A stretch of DNA of 64,000 nucleotides from Sporosarcina sp. BI001-red (GTDB lineage Bacteria > Bacillota > Bacilli > Bacillales_A > Planococcaceae). Position numbers and translations under genes: made by a program. The stretch spans positions 310,001 through 374,000 of the forward strand of contig NZ_QQAK01000009.1 in the NCBI RefSeq assembly GCF_003384035.1. Direction: 5' to 3'. Below the pieces are notes generated by a model that saw nothing but the letters and a program-made list of their open reading frames with translations, ran no database searches and had not been told where the DNA came from. Shown piece after piece: positions 26,152-35,102 of the stretch (its first letter is position 1; every line of letters begins with the position of its first letter).

Positions 26152-26949
26152 ATGAACAAAACGTTGCGTACGATGTTGATTGGCTTTTTCTTTTTTGTAG
26201 GTATTCAATTGTCACTTTCGACTGACTCCCACGCCTTTACAGATCGTGAGTTAGCAAAAGGGACAAAAGGAGATGATGTCATTGAACTACAAGCTAGGCT
26301 GCAATATATCGGATTCTTCAAAGGCAAAATAGACGGGAATTTTGGCTATCAAACATATTGGGCACTGCGCGAGTTTCAGGAAAAGTATGGAATGCCGATT
26401 GATGGGATAGCGGGTTCTAAAACGAAGAAAAAGTTGACTTCAGTTTCCTCCTATGACAAAAAATTTGTCATGGACAATATAAACAGCGGTAAGGAATTTA
26501 CCCACTATGGCGGGAAACCTTTATCTTCCCAAGTCAAGGGTGGTACAGGTGGGACAACTGTAAAAAAAACGAATACACAAGTCCCGCCTAAATATAGTGA
26601 GGACGACGTAAAGCTAATAGCAAATGCTGTGTATGGTGAATCTAGAGGAGAACCTTATGAAGGCCAAGTTGCTGTAGCGGCCGTTATCTTAAATCGTATT
26701 GAGAATCCTGATTTCCCAAATACGGTGGGTGGTGTAATTTTTCAACCTGGAGCTTTTACTGCGGTTTCTGATGGTCAAATATGGCTAACTCCCAATGATC
26801 GGGCAAAAGAAGCTGTCATAGACGCGATGAATGGTTGGGACCCTTCTGAGAATGCAATTTATTACTTTAATCCTGTAACGGCAACAAGTAAATGGATTTG
26901 GTCTCGTCCGCAAATCAAGAAAATAGGAATGCATATTTTTTGTAACTAA
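26152..26949 (+). CDS. sleB: Spore cortex-lytic enzyme SleB
   Basis: A 265-residue exported lytic enzyme stored in the spore that degrades cortex peptidoglycan during germination. A signal peptide ends near residue 28 (SHA). A PGB1 peptidoglycan-binding domain covers about 30-95 (KGTKGDDVIELQARLQYIG), then a variable linker, then the SleB hydrolase domain (about 150-265) with ANAVYGESRGEP, the catalytic glutamate region, and IYYFNP. It is shorter than B. subtilis SleB (about 305). ATG 26152 follows TGGAGG. A weak forespore-type -10, TCTACTA (26116-26122), lies upstream. ypeB follows, as usual. Confidence 0.95.
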   Translation: MNKTLRTMLIGFFFFVGIQLSLSTDSHAFTDRELAKGTKGDDVIELQARLQYIGFFKGKIDGNFGYQTYWALREFQEKYGMPIDGIAGSKTKKKLTSVSSYDKKFVMDNINSGKEFTHYGGKPLSSQVKGGTGGTTVKKTNTQVPPKYSEDDVKLIANAVYGESRGEPYEGQVAVAAVILNRIENPDFPNTVGGVIFQPGAFTAVSDGQIWLTPNDRAKEAVIDAMNGWDPSENAIYYFNPVTATSKWIWSRPQIKKIGMHIFCN

Positions 26950-27012
26950 CATATAACTTTTTTCTTTTCCCGCAACTATAACTTCAACAGAAAGCAGGTG
27001 CAGTACGTACTT

Positions 27013-28299
27013 ATGAAAAAAATAGTGTTTCTCGCTGTATTCGCGATTGTTTCTTTATCTGCGTACTCCTATACGACAGCTACACAAAACAAGGACTTGC
27101 AAAATGCATTATCCGTTCAGTATGCAAAAAATATTTCCGATGCTTCTTCAAAGTTACAAGAACTCGATGTAGCCGTGAAGAAGACGTTGCTATTCGATGA
27201 AGGTCAAGGAGACCTTGAGGCGCGCGAGGATATATGGCGGTTGTCTTCAGATATTCAGCAATCCGTCGCATCTCTTCCTCTCGACCAACAGTTTTCAACG
27301 ATGTGGATGAACTATTTGGGAAGGTTAGGTAAGTTTTCGAAAGAGGGAGATGAACGGACTGATGCTACAGAGTTTCACAAAGTCATGGACCGTGCATCTC
27401 AAAACATTGAGAGCCTTTCTGACCAATGGTCGATTGCAACTGCAGATATGGCAAGCGGTAATCTTTCGATGACAGAATGGCAAGAACGATTGGATGGCGA
27501 GAAAGCTACTTTTGACTGGAAAGGGTTAAGTGCATCTATTCAACAATATACCGAAAGTGATTTCCCCCTCACAGCAAGTGAATCTGATGCATTGAAGAAA
27601 AAAGAACTAAAACATATCAAAGATCCAAAAGTAACAAAAGAGGAAGCACTTTCCAAGTTCAAGAAGTTGTTTCCAGATGTGTCTAACCAAGTGATTGACA
27701 CTACAGATAGTAAACCAGGGGCGGCGTATCCTTTTTACCATATCCGATTTGCTGATCAGGACTCTATCGGGTATATCGATATTACGCAAAAAGGAGGACA
27801 CATCCTATCCTTCCTAACAGAACGACCAGCAGGGGGAGGAACTATGGAATTGGAAAGTGTCCGTAAAAGGGTAGAAACATTTTTGAAGGATTCAGGATAC
27901 ACGGATGTTGTATATGAGGAAGTAAGGGAAAACGATACAGCATTTCATTTTGTATATACGCGAGTGGAACCAATGCATAAAGCGAAAGTGCTGTCAGATA
28001 CAATCCAAATCAAGGCTGCTAAAGAAGATGGTCGTATACTTGGACTTAACGCTGCAGAGTATATTCGTAAAGAGCAACTCAAAGATCAGCCGATGATTAA
28101 AATTAATTGGGGAACGTTTTTTCATAACAACGTAAAAGTAAATAATCAAGAACTTGTTTACGTTGAAAATGAACATGGTATTCAGCGACTCGCCTATTCT
28201 TTAACGGTAACCTTAGAAGAAAACGGTGAAATTGGGACGTACATCGTCTTAGTGGATACTGAAACAAAAGATGTTATCCGGACGGAGAAGCAAGCTTAA
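27013..28299 (+). CDS. ypeB: Germination protein YpeB
   Basis: A 428-residue protein with an N-terminal membrane anchor (about residues 3-20) and a long external part that includes two or three PepSY-like repeats (around SIGYIDITQKGGHIL and the C-terminal TYIVLVDTETKDVIRTE). YpeB and SleB stabilise each other in the spore, and the pair is nearly always adjacent, as here (63 bp apart). ATG 27013 is chosen; CAGGTG lies about 12 nt before it, which is distant, and an in-frame GTG at 26998 within that motif is a less likely start. Confidence 0.93.
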   Translation: MKKIVFLAVFAIVSLSAYSYTTATQNKDLQNALSVQYAKNISDASSKLQELDVAVKKTLLFDEGQGDLEAREDIWRLSSDIQQSVASLPLDQQFSTMWMNYLGRLGKFSKEGDERTDATEFHKVMDRASQNIESLSDQWSIATADMASGNLSMTEWQERLDGEKATFDWKGLSASIQQYTESDFPLTASESDALKKKELKHIKDPKVTKEEALSKFKKLFPDVSNQVIDTTDSKPGAAYPFYHIRFADQDSIGYIDITQKGGHILSFLTERPAGGGTMELESVRKRVETFLKDSGYTDVVYEEVRENDTAFHFVYTRVEPMHKAKVLSDTIQIKAAKEDGRILGLNAAEYIRKEQLKDQPMIKINWGTFFHNNVKVNNQELVYVENEHGIQRLAYSLTVTLEENGEIGTYIVLVDTETKDVIRTEKQA

Positions 28300-28329
28300 A
28301 ATAGTGATTGGATAATCCGGGAAATCATG

Positions 28330-28347
28330 TCATACTAGTTAGTATGA
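28330..28347. promoter_or_regulatory. Inverted repeat before the PilZ gene
   Basis: TCATACTA and TAGTATGA are perfect inverted arms around GT, 22 bp before the start codon. The left arm also contains CATACTA, the ideal forespore SigG -10, with GGATA at 28310-28314 as a weak -35 (16-bp spacer). It may be an operator or a promoter. Confidence 0.45.
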
Positions 28348-28368
28348 ATCATGACAGGTGGCGATTTT

Positions 28369-29004
28369 ATGAAGCTTGTACTAGGAACTTCAATCACAAT
28401 AGACAAAGATTATACTGAAGAGGGGGAAAAATTTAGAAGTCGTGTCGTGGATATCGGGAAAGACTGTGTAATGATCGATTATCCCACTCATCTTGAAACA
28501 GGAAAAACTGCATTCTTCATCGATGGTACCCAACTTCTTGTCTCTTTCGTTGACGAGTTAAAAATGGCGTACGTCTTTAAGACGGAAGTAATGGGAAGAC
28601 TGAATCGGGGAATCCCGATGCTTCAAGTTAGCTACCCAGGTGACACTGAATTGATTAAAATCCAGCGTCGCGAATTTGTCCGTGTAGATTCCCCCTTAGA
28701 TGTTGCAGTGGACAAAGACGGCGTCATCCATCAACTTGTTGCTGAGGATATTAGTGCAGGTGGGATGGCAGTCAATTTAGCGAGATCGAATTTTGAAGAA
28801 GATGATATTGTGAAGCTCACAATTGTCCTACCATACGCAAATAATTCGATTAAATATATCCGGGTGAATGCGAGAATTATCCGGATTTGGGAAAAGGATG
28901 GCCGTCGAGTCGCTTCGTTGCAGTTCGATCAAATCGATCCCGAATCTCGTCAGCAAGTTATTCGACTCTGTTTTGAACGCCAATTGAAAAAAAGGAACGA
29001 ATAG
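28369..29004 (+). CDS. PilZ-domain c-di-GMP receptor (YpfA/MotI-like)
   Basis: A 211-residue protein with an N-terminal YcgR-like beta domain and a C-terminal PilZ domain. The c-di-GMP motifs are QRREFVRVD (about 99-107) and DISAGGMAV (about 125-133). B. subtilis YpfA (MotI), at the same position after ypeB, binds c-di-GMP and brakes the flagellar motor. Flagellar genes are not in the window apart from cheR, so the role is inferred from family. ATG 28369 follows CAGGTGG. Confidence 0.87.
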   Translation: MKLVLGTSITIDKDYTEEGEKFRSRVVDIGKDCVMIDYPTHLETGKTAFFIDGTQLLVSFVDELKMAYVFKTEVMGRLNRGIPMLQVSYPGDTELIKIQRREFVRVDSPLDVAVDKDGVIHQLVAEDISAGGMAVNLARSNFEEDDIVKLTIVLPYANNSIKYIRVNARIIRIWEKDGRRVASLQFDQIDPESRQQVIRLCFERQLKKRNE

Positions 29005-29039
29005 GAAAAGGTCTTTATGAATAAGACTTTTTCCTTTTC
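29002..29039 (+). terminator. Intrinsic terminator after the PilZ gene
   Basis: AGGAAAAGGTCTT pairs with AAGACTTTTTCCT and ends in TTTT. The 5' edge overlaps the stop codon of the gene. Confidence 0.8.
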
Positions 29040-29043
29040 GCTA

Positions 29044-29052
29044 TGGTACAAT
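29044..29052 (+). promoter_or_regulatory. Possible extended -10 promoter for cmk
   Basis: TGGTACAAT, 31 bp before the cmk start and directly after a terminator. No good -35 is seen. The same nonamer precedes dinG. Confidence 0.45.
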
Positions 29053-29082
29053 GTTTTCGAATTGAGTACGGGGGTAATAGAA

Positions 29083-29760
29083 ATGGAAAAGGGAATACAA
29101 ATTGCAATAGATGGACCTGCGGCGGCAGGTAAAAGTACAATCGCAAAAATAACTGCAAATAAGTTGGGTTACACATACATCGATACAGGTGCCATGTACC
29201 GGGCTCTGACATATAAGGCGTTGAAAGAGCATATAGATGTATATGACGATGACTCACTCTCTCGTTTGTTGGAACGAATCGTCATTGAGTTATCGCCCAC
29301 AGAAGAAGGACAAATTGTATGGGTTGATGGTGAAGATGTTACGGAAGCTATTCGTTCACAAGAAGTGACGTCAAACGTGTCTGCTACGGCGGCCCAACCT
29401 CAAGTCAGAGAGCTGATGGTAGAAAAGCAACGAAGTTTGGCAACGACTAAAGGCGTGGTCATGGACGGTAGAGATATCGGGACAGCGGTGTTACCGAATG
29501 CGGAACTCAAGATTTTCATGACTGCATCTGTGGAAGAACGGGCTACAAGGCGGTTTGCGGAGAATTCTAAAAGAGGCATTGATCGTCCCATGGAAGAACT
29601 ATGCCAAGATATCGCGAGTCGGGACAAGGCAGATACAGAACGGATCGCATCCCCATTGAAACAAGCGAGTGATGCGATTTTTATCGATACTACATCGATG
29701 AGTATTGAACAAGTCGCGGATACAATCATTCAATATGCAGAAAAGAGGAGACATCTATGA
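29083..29760 (+). CDS. cmk: Cytidylate kinase
   Basis: A 225-residue cytoplasmic kinase that converts CMP and dCMP to diphosphates with ATP. The Walker A loop IDGPAAAGKST begins at about residue 8, followed by YIDTGAMYRALT and the nucleotide-binding VVMDGRDIGTAVLP. ATG 29083 follows GGGGGT and gives the family start MEKGIQIAIDGP. It overlaps plsC by 4 bp, so the two are coupled; the cmk-plsC-S1 order matches other Bacilli. Confidence 0.96.
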   Translation: MEKGIQIAIDGPAAAGKSTIAKITANKLGYTYIDTGAMYRALTYKALKEHIDVYDDDSLSRLLERIVIELSPTEEGQIVWVDGEDVTEAIRSQEVTSNVSATAAQPQVRELMVEKQRSLATTKGVVMDGRDIGTAVLPNAELKIFMTASVEERATRRFAENSKRGIDRPMEELCQDIASRDKADTERIASPLKQASDAIFIDTTSMSIEQVADTIIQYAEKRRHL

Positions 29761-30338
29761 ATCTATATCCTCTTGGAAAAGCACTATGCACAGTAGTGTT
29801 AAAACCGTTTTATCGAATCAAGGTACTAGGTTTAGAGAATTTCCCTAAAGATAAAGGTGTTCTATTATGTACGAATCACATCGACAACTTAGATCCCCCG
29901 GTCGTCGGGTTGACAGCACCACGACCCGTGCATTTCATGGCAAAAGAAGAACTTTTTCAACTGCCTATTTTGAAATCTGTTTTGCCTAATGTGAACGCAT
30001 TTCCAGTGAAACGTGGTCTTAGTGACCGTCAGGCAATTCGTAAAGCACTTGAATTACTTCGCTCTGGACAAGTTGTAGGAATGTTCCCAGAAGGGACGAG
30101 GAGTAAAACTGGTGAATTAGGGAAAGGATTAACTGGGGCAGGTTTTTTTGCATTAAAAGGGGATGCATACGTCATGCCATGTGCAATTATCGGCTCTTAT
30201 CGCCCATTTAAACAGCTAAGGGTAATATACGGGGAACCAATTGATATGACCCCCTTACGTGAACGCAAAGCTTCTGCGGAAGAAGCTACAGAAGTGATTA
30301 TGAGTGCAATACAACAGTTATTAGAAAAAAATCGTTGA
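29757..30338 (+). CDS. plsC: 1-acyl-sn-glycerol-3-phosphate acyltransferase
   Basis: A 193-residue membrane-associated enzyme that adds the second acyl chain to make phosphatidic acid. The HX4D motif is His41 to Asp46 in NHIDNLD, and the acceptor-binding motif is FPEGTRS (110-116). The N terminus is hydrophobic. AGAGGAGAC precedes ATG 29757, which overlaps the cmk stop by 4 bp. Confidence 0.94.
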   Translation: MNLYPLGKALCTVVLKPFYRIKVLGLENFPKDKGVLLCTNHIDNLDPPVVGLTAPRPVHFMAKEELFQLPILKSVLPNVNAFPVKRGLSDRQAIRKALELLRSGQVVGMFPEGTRSKTGELGKGLTGAGFFALKGDAYVMPCAIIGSYRPFKQLRVIYGEPIDMTPLRERKASAEEATEVIMSAIQQLLEKNR

Positions 30339-30416
30339 CACGCAAGTTCAATTTTTTGTTTTTATGGGTATATTCCAATAGTATAGAACTATGATCATTA
30401 TGGAGGAGGACTACAT

Positions 30417-31556
30417 ATGACTGAAGAGATGAATGTAGAAGCAATGGACGGATATAACGAAGGAGATCGCGTGACAGGTAAAGTAACAAAGATTGAAGAT
30501 AAATCTGTCACTGTAGAAATTTCTGGAGCACCATTTGACGGCGTGATTCCAATCAGTGAATTATCTAGCCTTCACATTGAAACAGCATCGGATGCAGTAA
30601 AAGAAGGCGATGAACTTGAGCTTTCTATCATTAAAGTTGAGGATGATGCTTTCGTATTATCGAAACGAAAAGTAGATGCTGAAGATGCTTGGGATACATT
30701 GGAAGAACAATTCAATAATGCTGTCACGATTACAACGGAAGTGAAGGACGTCGTAAAAGGCGGTTTAGTCGTTGACCTAGGAGTGCGTGGATTCATCCCA
30801 GCATCGCTAGTCGAAGACCACTTCGTTGAATCATTTGAAGATTACAAAGGGCGCACTATGGACTTCAAGATTGTAGAAATGGATAAAGAGAAAAACCGTT
30901 TAATCCTTTCTCATCGTGCTGTTATTCAAGAAGAGAAATCTTCTAAAAAAGAAGAGATTCTAGCAGATCTCCACGAAGGTCAAGTTCTTGAAGGCACAGT
31001 CCAGCGTATCGCTTCATTCGGTGCATTTGTCGATTTAGGTGGTGTGGATGGTTTAGTACACATTTCGCAAATTGCTCATGGGCACGTTGAAAAAGTTTCA
31101 GATGTATTAAAAGAAGGCGACAAAGTAGAAGTGAAGATTTTGGCTGTGGATCGCGATTCTGAACGAATTAGCTTATCTATCAAAGATACGCTAGATGGAC
31201 CATGGGAAGGCATCGAAGACAAAGCCCCTAAAGGTGCAGTGCTACAAGGAACTGTAAAACGTCTTGTTTCTTACGGAGCTTTTGTAGAAGTGTTCCCAGG
31301 AGTCGAAGGCCTTGTCCACATTTCAAGAATTTCCCATGACCACATTGGTACTCCGAATGACGTATTATCTGAAGGACAGAGTGTGGAAGTGAAAGTATTG
31401 GATGTCAATCCAAATGACAAACGTCTTTCTCTAAGTATTAAAGATCTGACTGAAAAAGAAGAGGACGCGTATGATGGCTATGAAATGCCTGAAGAACCGT
31501 CTGGTTTCTCAATCAGTGATGTAATTGGAGATCAGTTAAAAAAGTTCTCTAACTAA
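30417..31556 (+). CDS. S1 RNA-binding domain protein (YpfD, RpsA homologue)
   Basis: A 379-residue protein of four S1 (OB-fold) domains, at about residues 15-84, 100-166, 187-256 and 272-342; domains 3 and 4 show the strongest motifs (GAFVDLGGVDGLVHISQI and GAFVEVFPGVEGLVHISRI). It resembles ribosomal protein S1 but has fewer domains, as in most Bacillota, where it is not an essential ribosomal component. TGGAGGAGG precedes ATG 30417. A lone TTGACA lies at 30335 without a well-spaced -10. Confidence 0.92.
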   Translation: MTEEMNVEAMDGYNEGDRVTGKVTKIEDKSVTVEISGAPFDGVIPISELSSLHIETASDAVKEGDELELSIIKVEDDAFVLSKRKVDAEDAWDTLEEQFNNAVTITTEVKDVVKGGLVVDLGVRGFIPASLVEDHFVESFEDYKGRTMDFKIVEMDKEKNRLILSHRAVIQEEKSSKKEEILADLHEGQVLEGTVQRIASFGAFVDLGGVDGLVHISQIAHGHVEKVSDVLKEGDKVEVKILAVDRDSERISLSIKDTLDGPWEGIEDKAPKGAVLQGTVKRLVSYGAFVEVFPGVEGLVHISRISHDHIGTPNDVLSEGQSVEVKVLDVNPNDKRLSLSIKDLTEKEEDAYDGYEMPEEPSGFSISDVIGDQLKKFSN

Positions 31557-31588
31557 CAAGGTTCGTGAACCTGTAACAACTGTATTGA

Positions 31589-31627
31589 AGGAGATGGCTC
31601 TTTTTAGAGCGCCATCTCTTTTTTTTG
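31589..31627 (+). terminator. Intrinsic terminator after the S1 gene
   Basis: GAGATGGC (31591-31598) pairs with GCCATCTC (31611-31618), with extra pairing inside, followed by eight T. A perfect TATAAT at 31630-31635, just past the T run, may be the -10 of der. Confidence 0.88.
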
Positions 31628-31668
31628 TGTATAATATGCAGAAGATAGCTTGGAAGGATGAATGACTA

Positions 31669-32979
31669 ATGAGTAAACCAACAGTAGCCATCGTAGGACG
31701 TCCGAATGTCGGTAAGTCCACGATTTTTAACAGAATTGTCGGAGAACGTATTTCGATTGTAGAAGACGTTTCTGGCGTGACGCGTGATAGAATTTACAGT
31801 GCAGCAGATTGGCTGTCTCATGAATTTAATTTGATTGACACAGGTGGAATTGATATAGGAGATGAACCATTTCTAGTTCAAATTCGTTTGCAAGCTGAAA
31901 TTGCAATCGAGGAAGCAGATGTGATCATCTTCCTGACAAACGGTAGAGAAGGCGTTACCGATGCTGATGAACAGGTAGCAAAAATCTTGTATAAAACGAA
32001 AAAACCAGTAGTTCTTGCTGTTAATAAGGTAGATAACCCTGAGATGAAGGATATGATTTATGATTTCTATTCACTCGGTTTCGGTGATCCTCATCCTATT
32101 TCGGGATCACATGGTTTAGGTCTAGGAGATCTTTTGGATACCGTTGCAGAGAGCTTCCCGGATCCGTCAGAGGAAGAAATTGAAGAGGATGTTATTCGTT
32201 TTTCTTTGATTGGGCGACCGAATGTTGGGAAATCATCGCTTGTCAATGCGTTACTAGGTGAAGAACGCGTTATCGTAAGTGAAGTTGCGGGAACAACAAC
32301 AGATGCAATTGACTCTTCGTATGAATTTGAAGGACAGAAATTTAAAATTATTGATACAGCGGGAATGCGCAAAAAAGGTAAAGTGTACGAAAATACAGAA
32401 AAGTATAGTGTGCTCCGTGCGCTCAAAGCAATCGATCGCTCTGATGTAGTGCTAATCGTCATTAATGGTGAAGAAGGTATTCGCGAGCAAGATAAGCGGA
32501 TTGCCGGTTATGCAGAAGAAGCGGGTAAGGGAATTCTATTCGTTGTAAACAAGTGGGATGCCCTTGAAAAAGATGAAAAGACGATGAATCGTTTTAACGA
32601 AGATATTCGCAAAAACTTCTTATTCTTGGATTACGCACCGATTGCGTATGTATCTGCAAAAACAAAGCAGCGTGTTCGCTCATTGTTCGACTTGATCATC
32701 ACGATTAGTGAAAATCATTCGATGCGTATTCAGTCAAGTGTCCTGAACGAAGTGATCGAGGATGCAATCGCCAGAAATCCAGCCCCTTCAGATAAAGGGA
32801 AACGTCTCCGCATTTATTATTCAACACAAGTTGCTGTAAGACCACCAGCTTTTGTTGTATTTGTGAATGACACGGAATTAATGCACTTTTCTTATGAACG
32901 TTTCCTGCGCAATCGTTTGCGTGAGTCTTTCGGATTTGAAGGAACTCCGATTCGTATTATCACTCGGGCTAGAAGTTAA
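31669..32979 (+). CDS. der: Ribosome assembly GTPase Der (EngA)
   Basis: A 436-residue protein of two tandem GTPase domains and a C-terminal KH-like domain, needed for 50S subunit maturation. The first P loop is GRPNVGKST (10-18) and the second GRPNVGKSS near residue 182; each has its DTGGI/DTAGM switch and an NKxD motif (NKVD, NKWD). The length is the family norm. GGAAGGATGA lies upstream of ATG 31669. It precedes gpsA as in B. subtilis. Confidence 0.97.
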   Translation: MSKPTVAIVGRPNVGKSTIFNRIVGERISIVEDVSGVTRDRIYSAADWLSHEFNLIDTGGIDIGDEPFLVQIRLQAEIAIEEADVIIFLTNGREGVTDADEQVAKILYKTKKPVVLAVNKVDNPEMKDMIYDFYSLGFGDPHPISGSHGLGLGDLLDTVAESFPDPSEEEIEEDVIRFSLIGRPNVGKSSLVNALLGEERVIVSEVAGTTTDAIDSSYEFEGQKFKIIDTAGMRKKGKVYENTEKYSVLRALKAIDRSDVVLIVINGEEGIREQDKRIAGYAEEAGKGILFVVNKWDALEKDEKTMNRFNEDIRKNFLFLDYAPIAYVSAKTKQRVRSLFDLIITISENHSMRIQSSVLNEVIEDAIARNPAPSDKGKRLRIYYSTQVAVRPPAFVVFVNDTELMHFSYERFLRNRLRESFGFEGTPIRIITRARS

Positions 32980-33006
32980 ACAAACTGTGGGAAAGGATGA
33001 GGAATC

Positions 33007-34023
33007 GTGAAAAAAGTCTCTGTACTTGGTGCAGGAAGTTGGGGAACTGCCCTTGCATTTGTTCTTGCTGAAAATGGACATGACTGTCTGATTTGGGGGA
33101 GAAGACAAGAGCAGACTGCTGAGATCAACGATCAGCACACTAACCAAGCCTACTTGAAAAACTGTCGACTGCCTGAATCACTGAAAGCTAGTTCAAATCT
33201 TGAGCAAGTTGTTGAACATGCGGACATACTCATAGTTGCTGTCCCTACAAAAGGTATGCGGGAAATAGGATCACAATTGAATGACTTGATCCGACAACCG
33301 AAACTCATTGTACATGTGTCAAAAGGGATCGAACCGGACACTCTCAAGCGAATTACCGAAATGCTTGCAGAAGAAATCCGTCCTGAAGCGCGTAAAGGAC
33401 TTGTAGTGCTTTCTGGGCCGTCCCATGCTGAAGAAGTAGTACTTCGTCATCCTACGACTGTAACAGTGGCTTCAGAGGATACAAGTGCAGCAGAAGAGAT
33501 TCAAACCCTATTCATGAACTCTTTCTTCCGTGTGTATACCAACGAAGACGTTCTTGGCGTTGAGCTAGGCGGTGCATTGAAGAATGTCATTGCATTAGCT
33601 GCGGGGATTACTGACGGTTTAGACTACGGAGACAATGCTAAAGCAGCATTAATTACACGGGGATTAGCAGAAATTACACGTCTTGGTGTCAAAATGGGTG
33701 CAAACCCTGTAACGTTTGCGGGTTTAGCTGGAATGGGCGACTTAATCGTTACAGCGAATAGTGTGCATTCACGCAACTGGAAAGCAGGAAATATGCTTGG
33801 AAAAGGTCATTCGTTGGAAGAAGTGACAGAAGGTATGGGGATGGTGATTGAAGGCGTCCGTACAACCAAGGCCGCTCATCAGTTGGCAAAGCAGTACGAC
33901 GTTTCAATGCCGTTAACAGAAGCCTTATATTCCGTCTTATTTGAAGGTCATGAACCTAAGGAAGCAGTAGACTGGTTAATGAATCGTGGGAAAAAGAAGG
34001 AAACTGACGATTTCTCTAATTGA
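33007..34023 (+). CDS. gpsA: Glycerol-3-phosphate dehydrogenase (NAD(P)+)
   Basis: A 338-residue cytoplasmic enzyme that makes sn-glycerol-3-phosphate from dihydroxyacetone phosphate for phospholipids. The Rossmann motif GAGSWGTA is at residues 8-15, the catalytic lysine region is ELGGALKNVIALAAG, and GLAGMGDLIVT follows. The start is GTG 33007 with GGAAAGGATGAGG upstream. With plsC nearby it belongs to lipid precursor synthesis. Confidence 0.96.
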   Translation: MKKVSVLGAGSWGTALAFVLAENGHDCLIWGRRQEQTAEINDQHTNQAYLKNCRLPESLKASSNLEQVVEHADILIVAVPTKGMREIGSQLNDLIRQPKLIVHVSKGIEPDTLKRITEMLAEEIRPEARKGLVVLSGPSHAEEVVLRHPTTVTVASEDTSAAEEIQTLFMNSFFRVYTNEDVLGVELGGALKNVIALAAGITDGLDYGDNAKAALITRGLAEITRLGVKMGANPVTFAGLAGMGDLIVTANSVHSRNWKAGNMLGKGHSLEEVTEGMGMVIEGVRTTKAAHQLAKQYDVSMPLTEALYSVLFEGHEPKEAVDWLMNRGKKKETDDFSN

Positions 34024-34094
34024 TCCAGCACGTTTTTTCCTCAAAGGATCCTTTGTTTACCGCATAAATTTACGATTGGAAGGAATGACGTACT

Positions 34095-34298
34095 TTGTCC
34101 TCGTTGGATAAAATGTGGCTATCTTTTTACGCCATGGGATTCATGATGATCTCAATGGGACTCATTCATGTGAGCCGGACCAAACTAACAAACAAACTCC
34201 TAAAGATAGTATTTGCAATCATTGCCTATGGTTTACTGATTTTTTCATTCTTTGCAATGATCTATCTCGTCTTTAACGGACCTACAGGAGGCGCGTAA
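34095..34298 (+). CDS. Small two-span membrane protein (YphE-like, DUF2768)
   Basis: A 67-residue protein with two hydrophobic segments (about 8-26 and 36-60), starting at TTG 34095 after GGAAGGAA. Its position between gpsA and the YphF lipoprotein gene, its size and layout match YphE of B. subtilis, whose function is unknown. A perfect 12-bp palindrome AAAGGATCCTTT lies at 34043-34054, before the gene. Confidence 0.75.
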   Translation: MSSLDKMWLSFYAMGFMMISMGLIHVSRTKLTNKLLKIVFAIIAYGLLIFSFFAMIYLVFNGPTGGA

Positions 34299-34301
34299 TC
34301 T

Positions 34302-35021
34302 ATGAAAAGAGTGCTACTTCTTCCTATAGTGACGATAATTTCAGTTCTTTTGTCAGGATGCATGTACCCACAAGGTGAAATGGAGAGTAAGCTGAAGCCT
34401 TATGAGGATCAGCTGGAGACCGTGCAAAAAGCTGTCGATACGTATCAGGAACAATCAGATGGTTTATTGCCCATCAAAACAAGGGATATGTCTATTGATC
34501 AATATATTAAGTATCCGATCGACTTCACTAAAATTGTTCCATCATTAACAGAGAAAATCCCATCAAATGCGTATGAACAAGGCGGAATTTATCAATATGT
34601 TTTAATGGATGTGGAAGAAAATCCAACAGTTAAACTTGTAGATCTGCGTGTAGCAGAACGGATTCGGGAACTCATCTTACGCAAAACGGTCAATGGAGTA
34701 CTTCCATTCAAGGATCCTGTACAAGAAGGTGCAAATGTCTATGAAGTGGACTATGAAAAATTAGGGCTTAAGAAACCATTAACTGTAGAAAGTCCTTATT
34801 CTGATGCTCATTTACCCATCGTTGTCGGAGGGGATGGAAAATTCTATATTGATTATGCCATTGACCTAAACCGGATTTTGGAGAAGGAAAAGCCGTCAGT
34901 AAAGCCTGGAGACGACATTCGTTCCTTGCTTTCAGACAATTATCCGATACTCCCTGCCTATTCGTTACCTTACACCGTGAACGAAAACAATGAACCAGTT
35001 TTCATGAAATCGTCTAACTGA
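34302..35021 (+). CDS. Lipoprotein (YphF-like)
   Basis: A 239-residue exported lipoprotein. The signal peptide ends in the lipobox LLSGC, with the lipidated cysteine at about residue 20. The mature part is acidic and not recognised beyond the YphF family. It begins 3 bp after the previous gene (AGGAGGCG upstream) and ends in a terminator just before spoIVA. Its position in a sporulation neighbourhood is suggestive, but its function is unknown. Confidence 0.78.
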   Translation: MKRVLLLPIVTIISVLLSGCMYPQGEMESKLKPYEDQLETVQKAVDTYQEQSDGLLPIKTRDMSIDQYIKYPIDFTKIVPSLTEKIPSNAYEQGGIYQYVLMDVEENPTVKLVDLRVAERIRELILRKTVNGVLPFKDPVQEGANVYEVDYEKLGLKKPLTVESPYSDAHLPIVVGGDGKFYIDYAIDLNRILEKEKPSVKPGDDIRSLLSDNYPILPAYSLPYTVNENNEPVFMKSSN

Positions 35022-35022
35022 A

Positions 35023-35062
35023 CAAAAACGTTTCGTGCTTTTATGCATGAAACGTTTTTTGT
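35023..35062 (+). terminator. Intrinsic terminator after the YphF-like gene
   Basis: AAAAACGTTTC pairs with GAAACGTTTTT, with further TGC/GCA pairing near the loop, followed by a T run. It separates gpsA-yphE-yphF from spoIVA. Confidence 0.88.
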
Positions 35063-35102
35063 TTTCATAAACTACTATGCGTAGAAAAGGAGGACGATGG
35101 AA

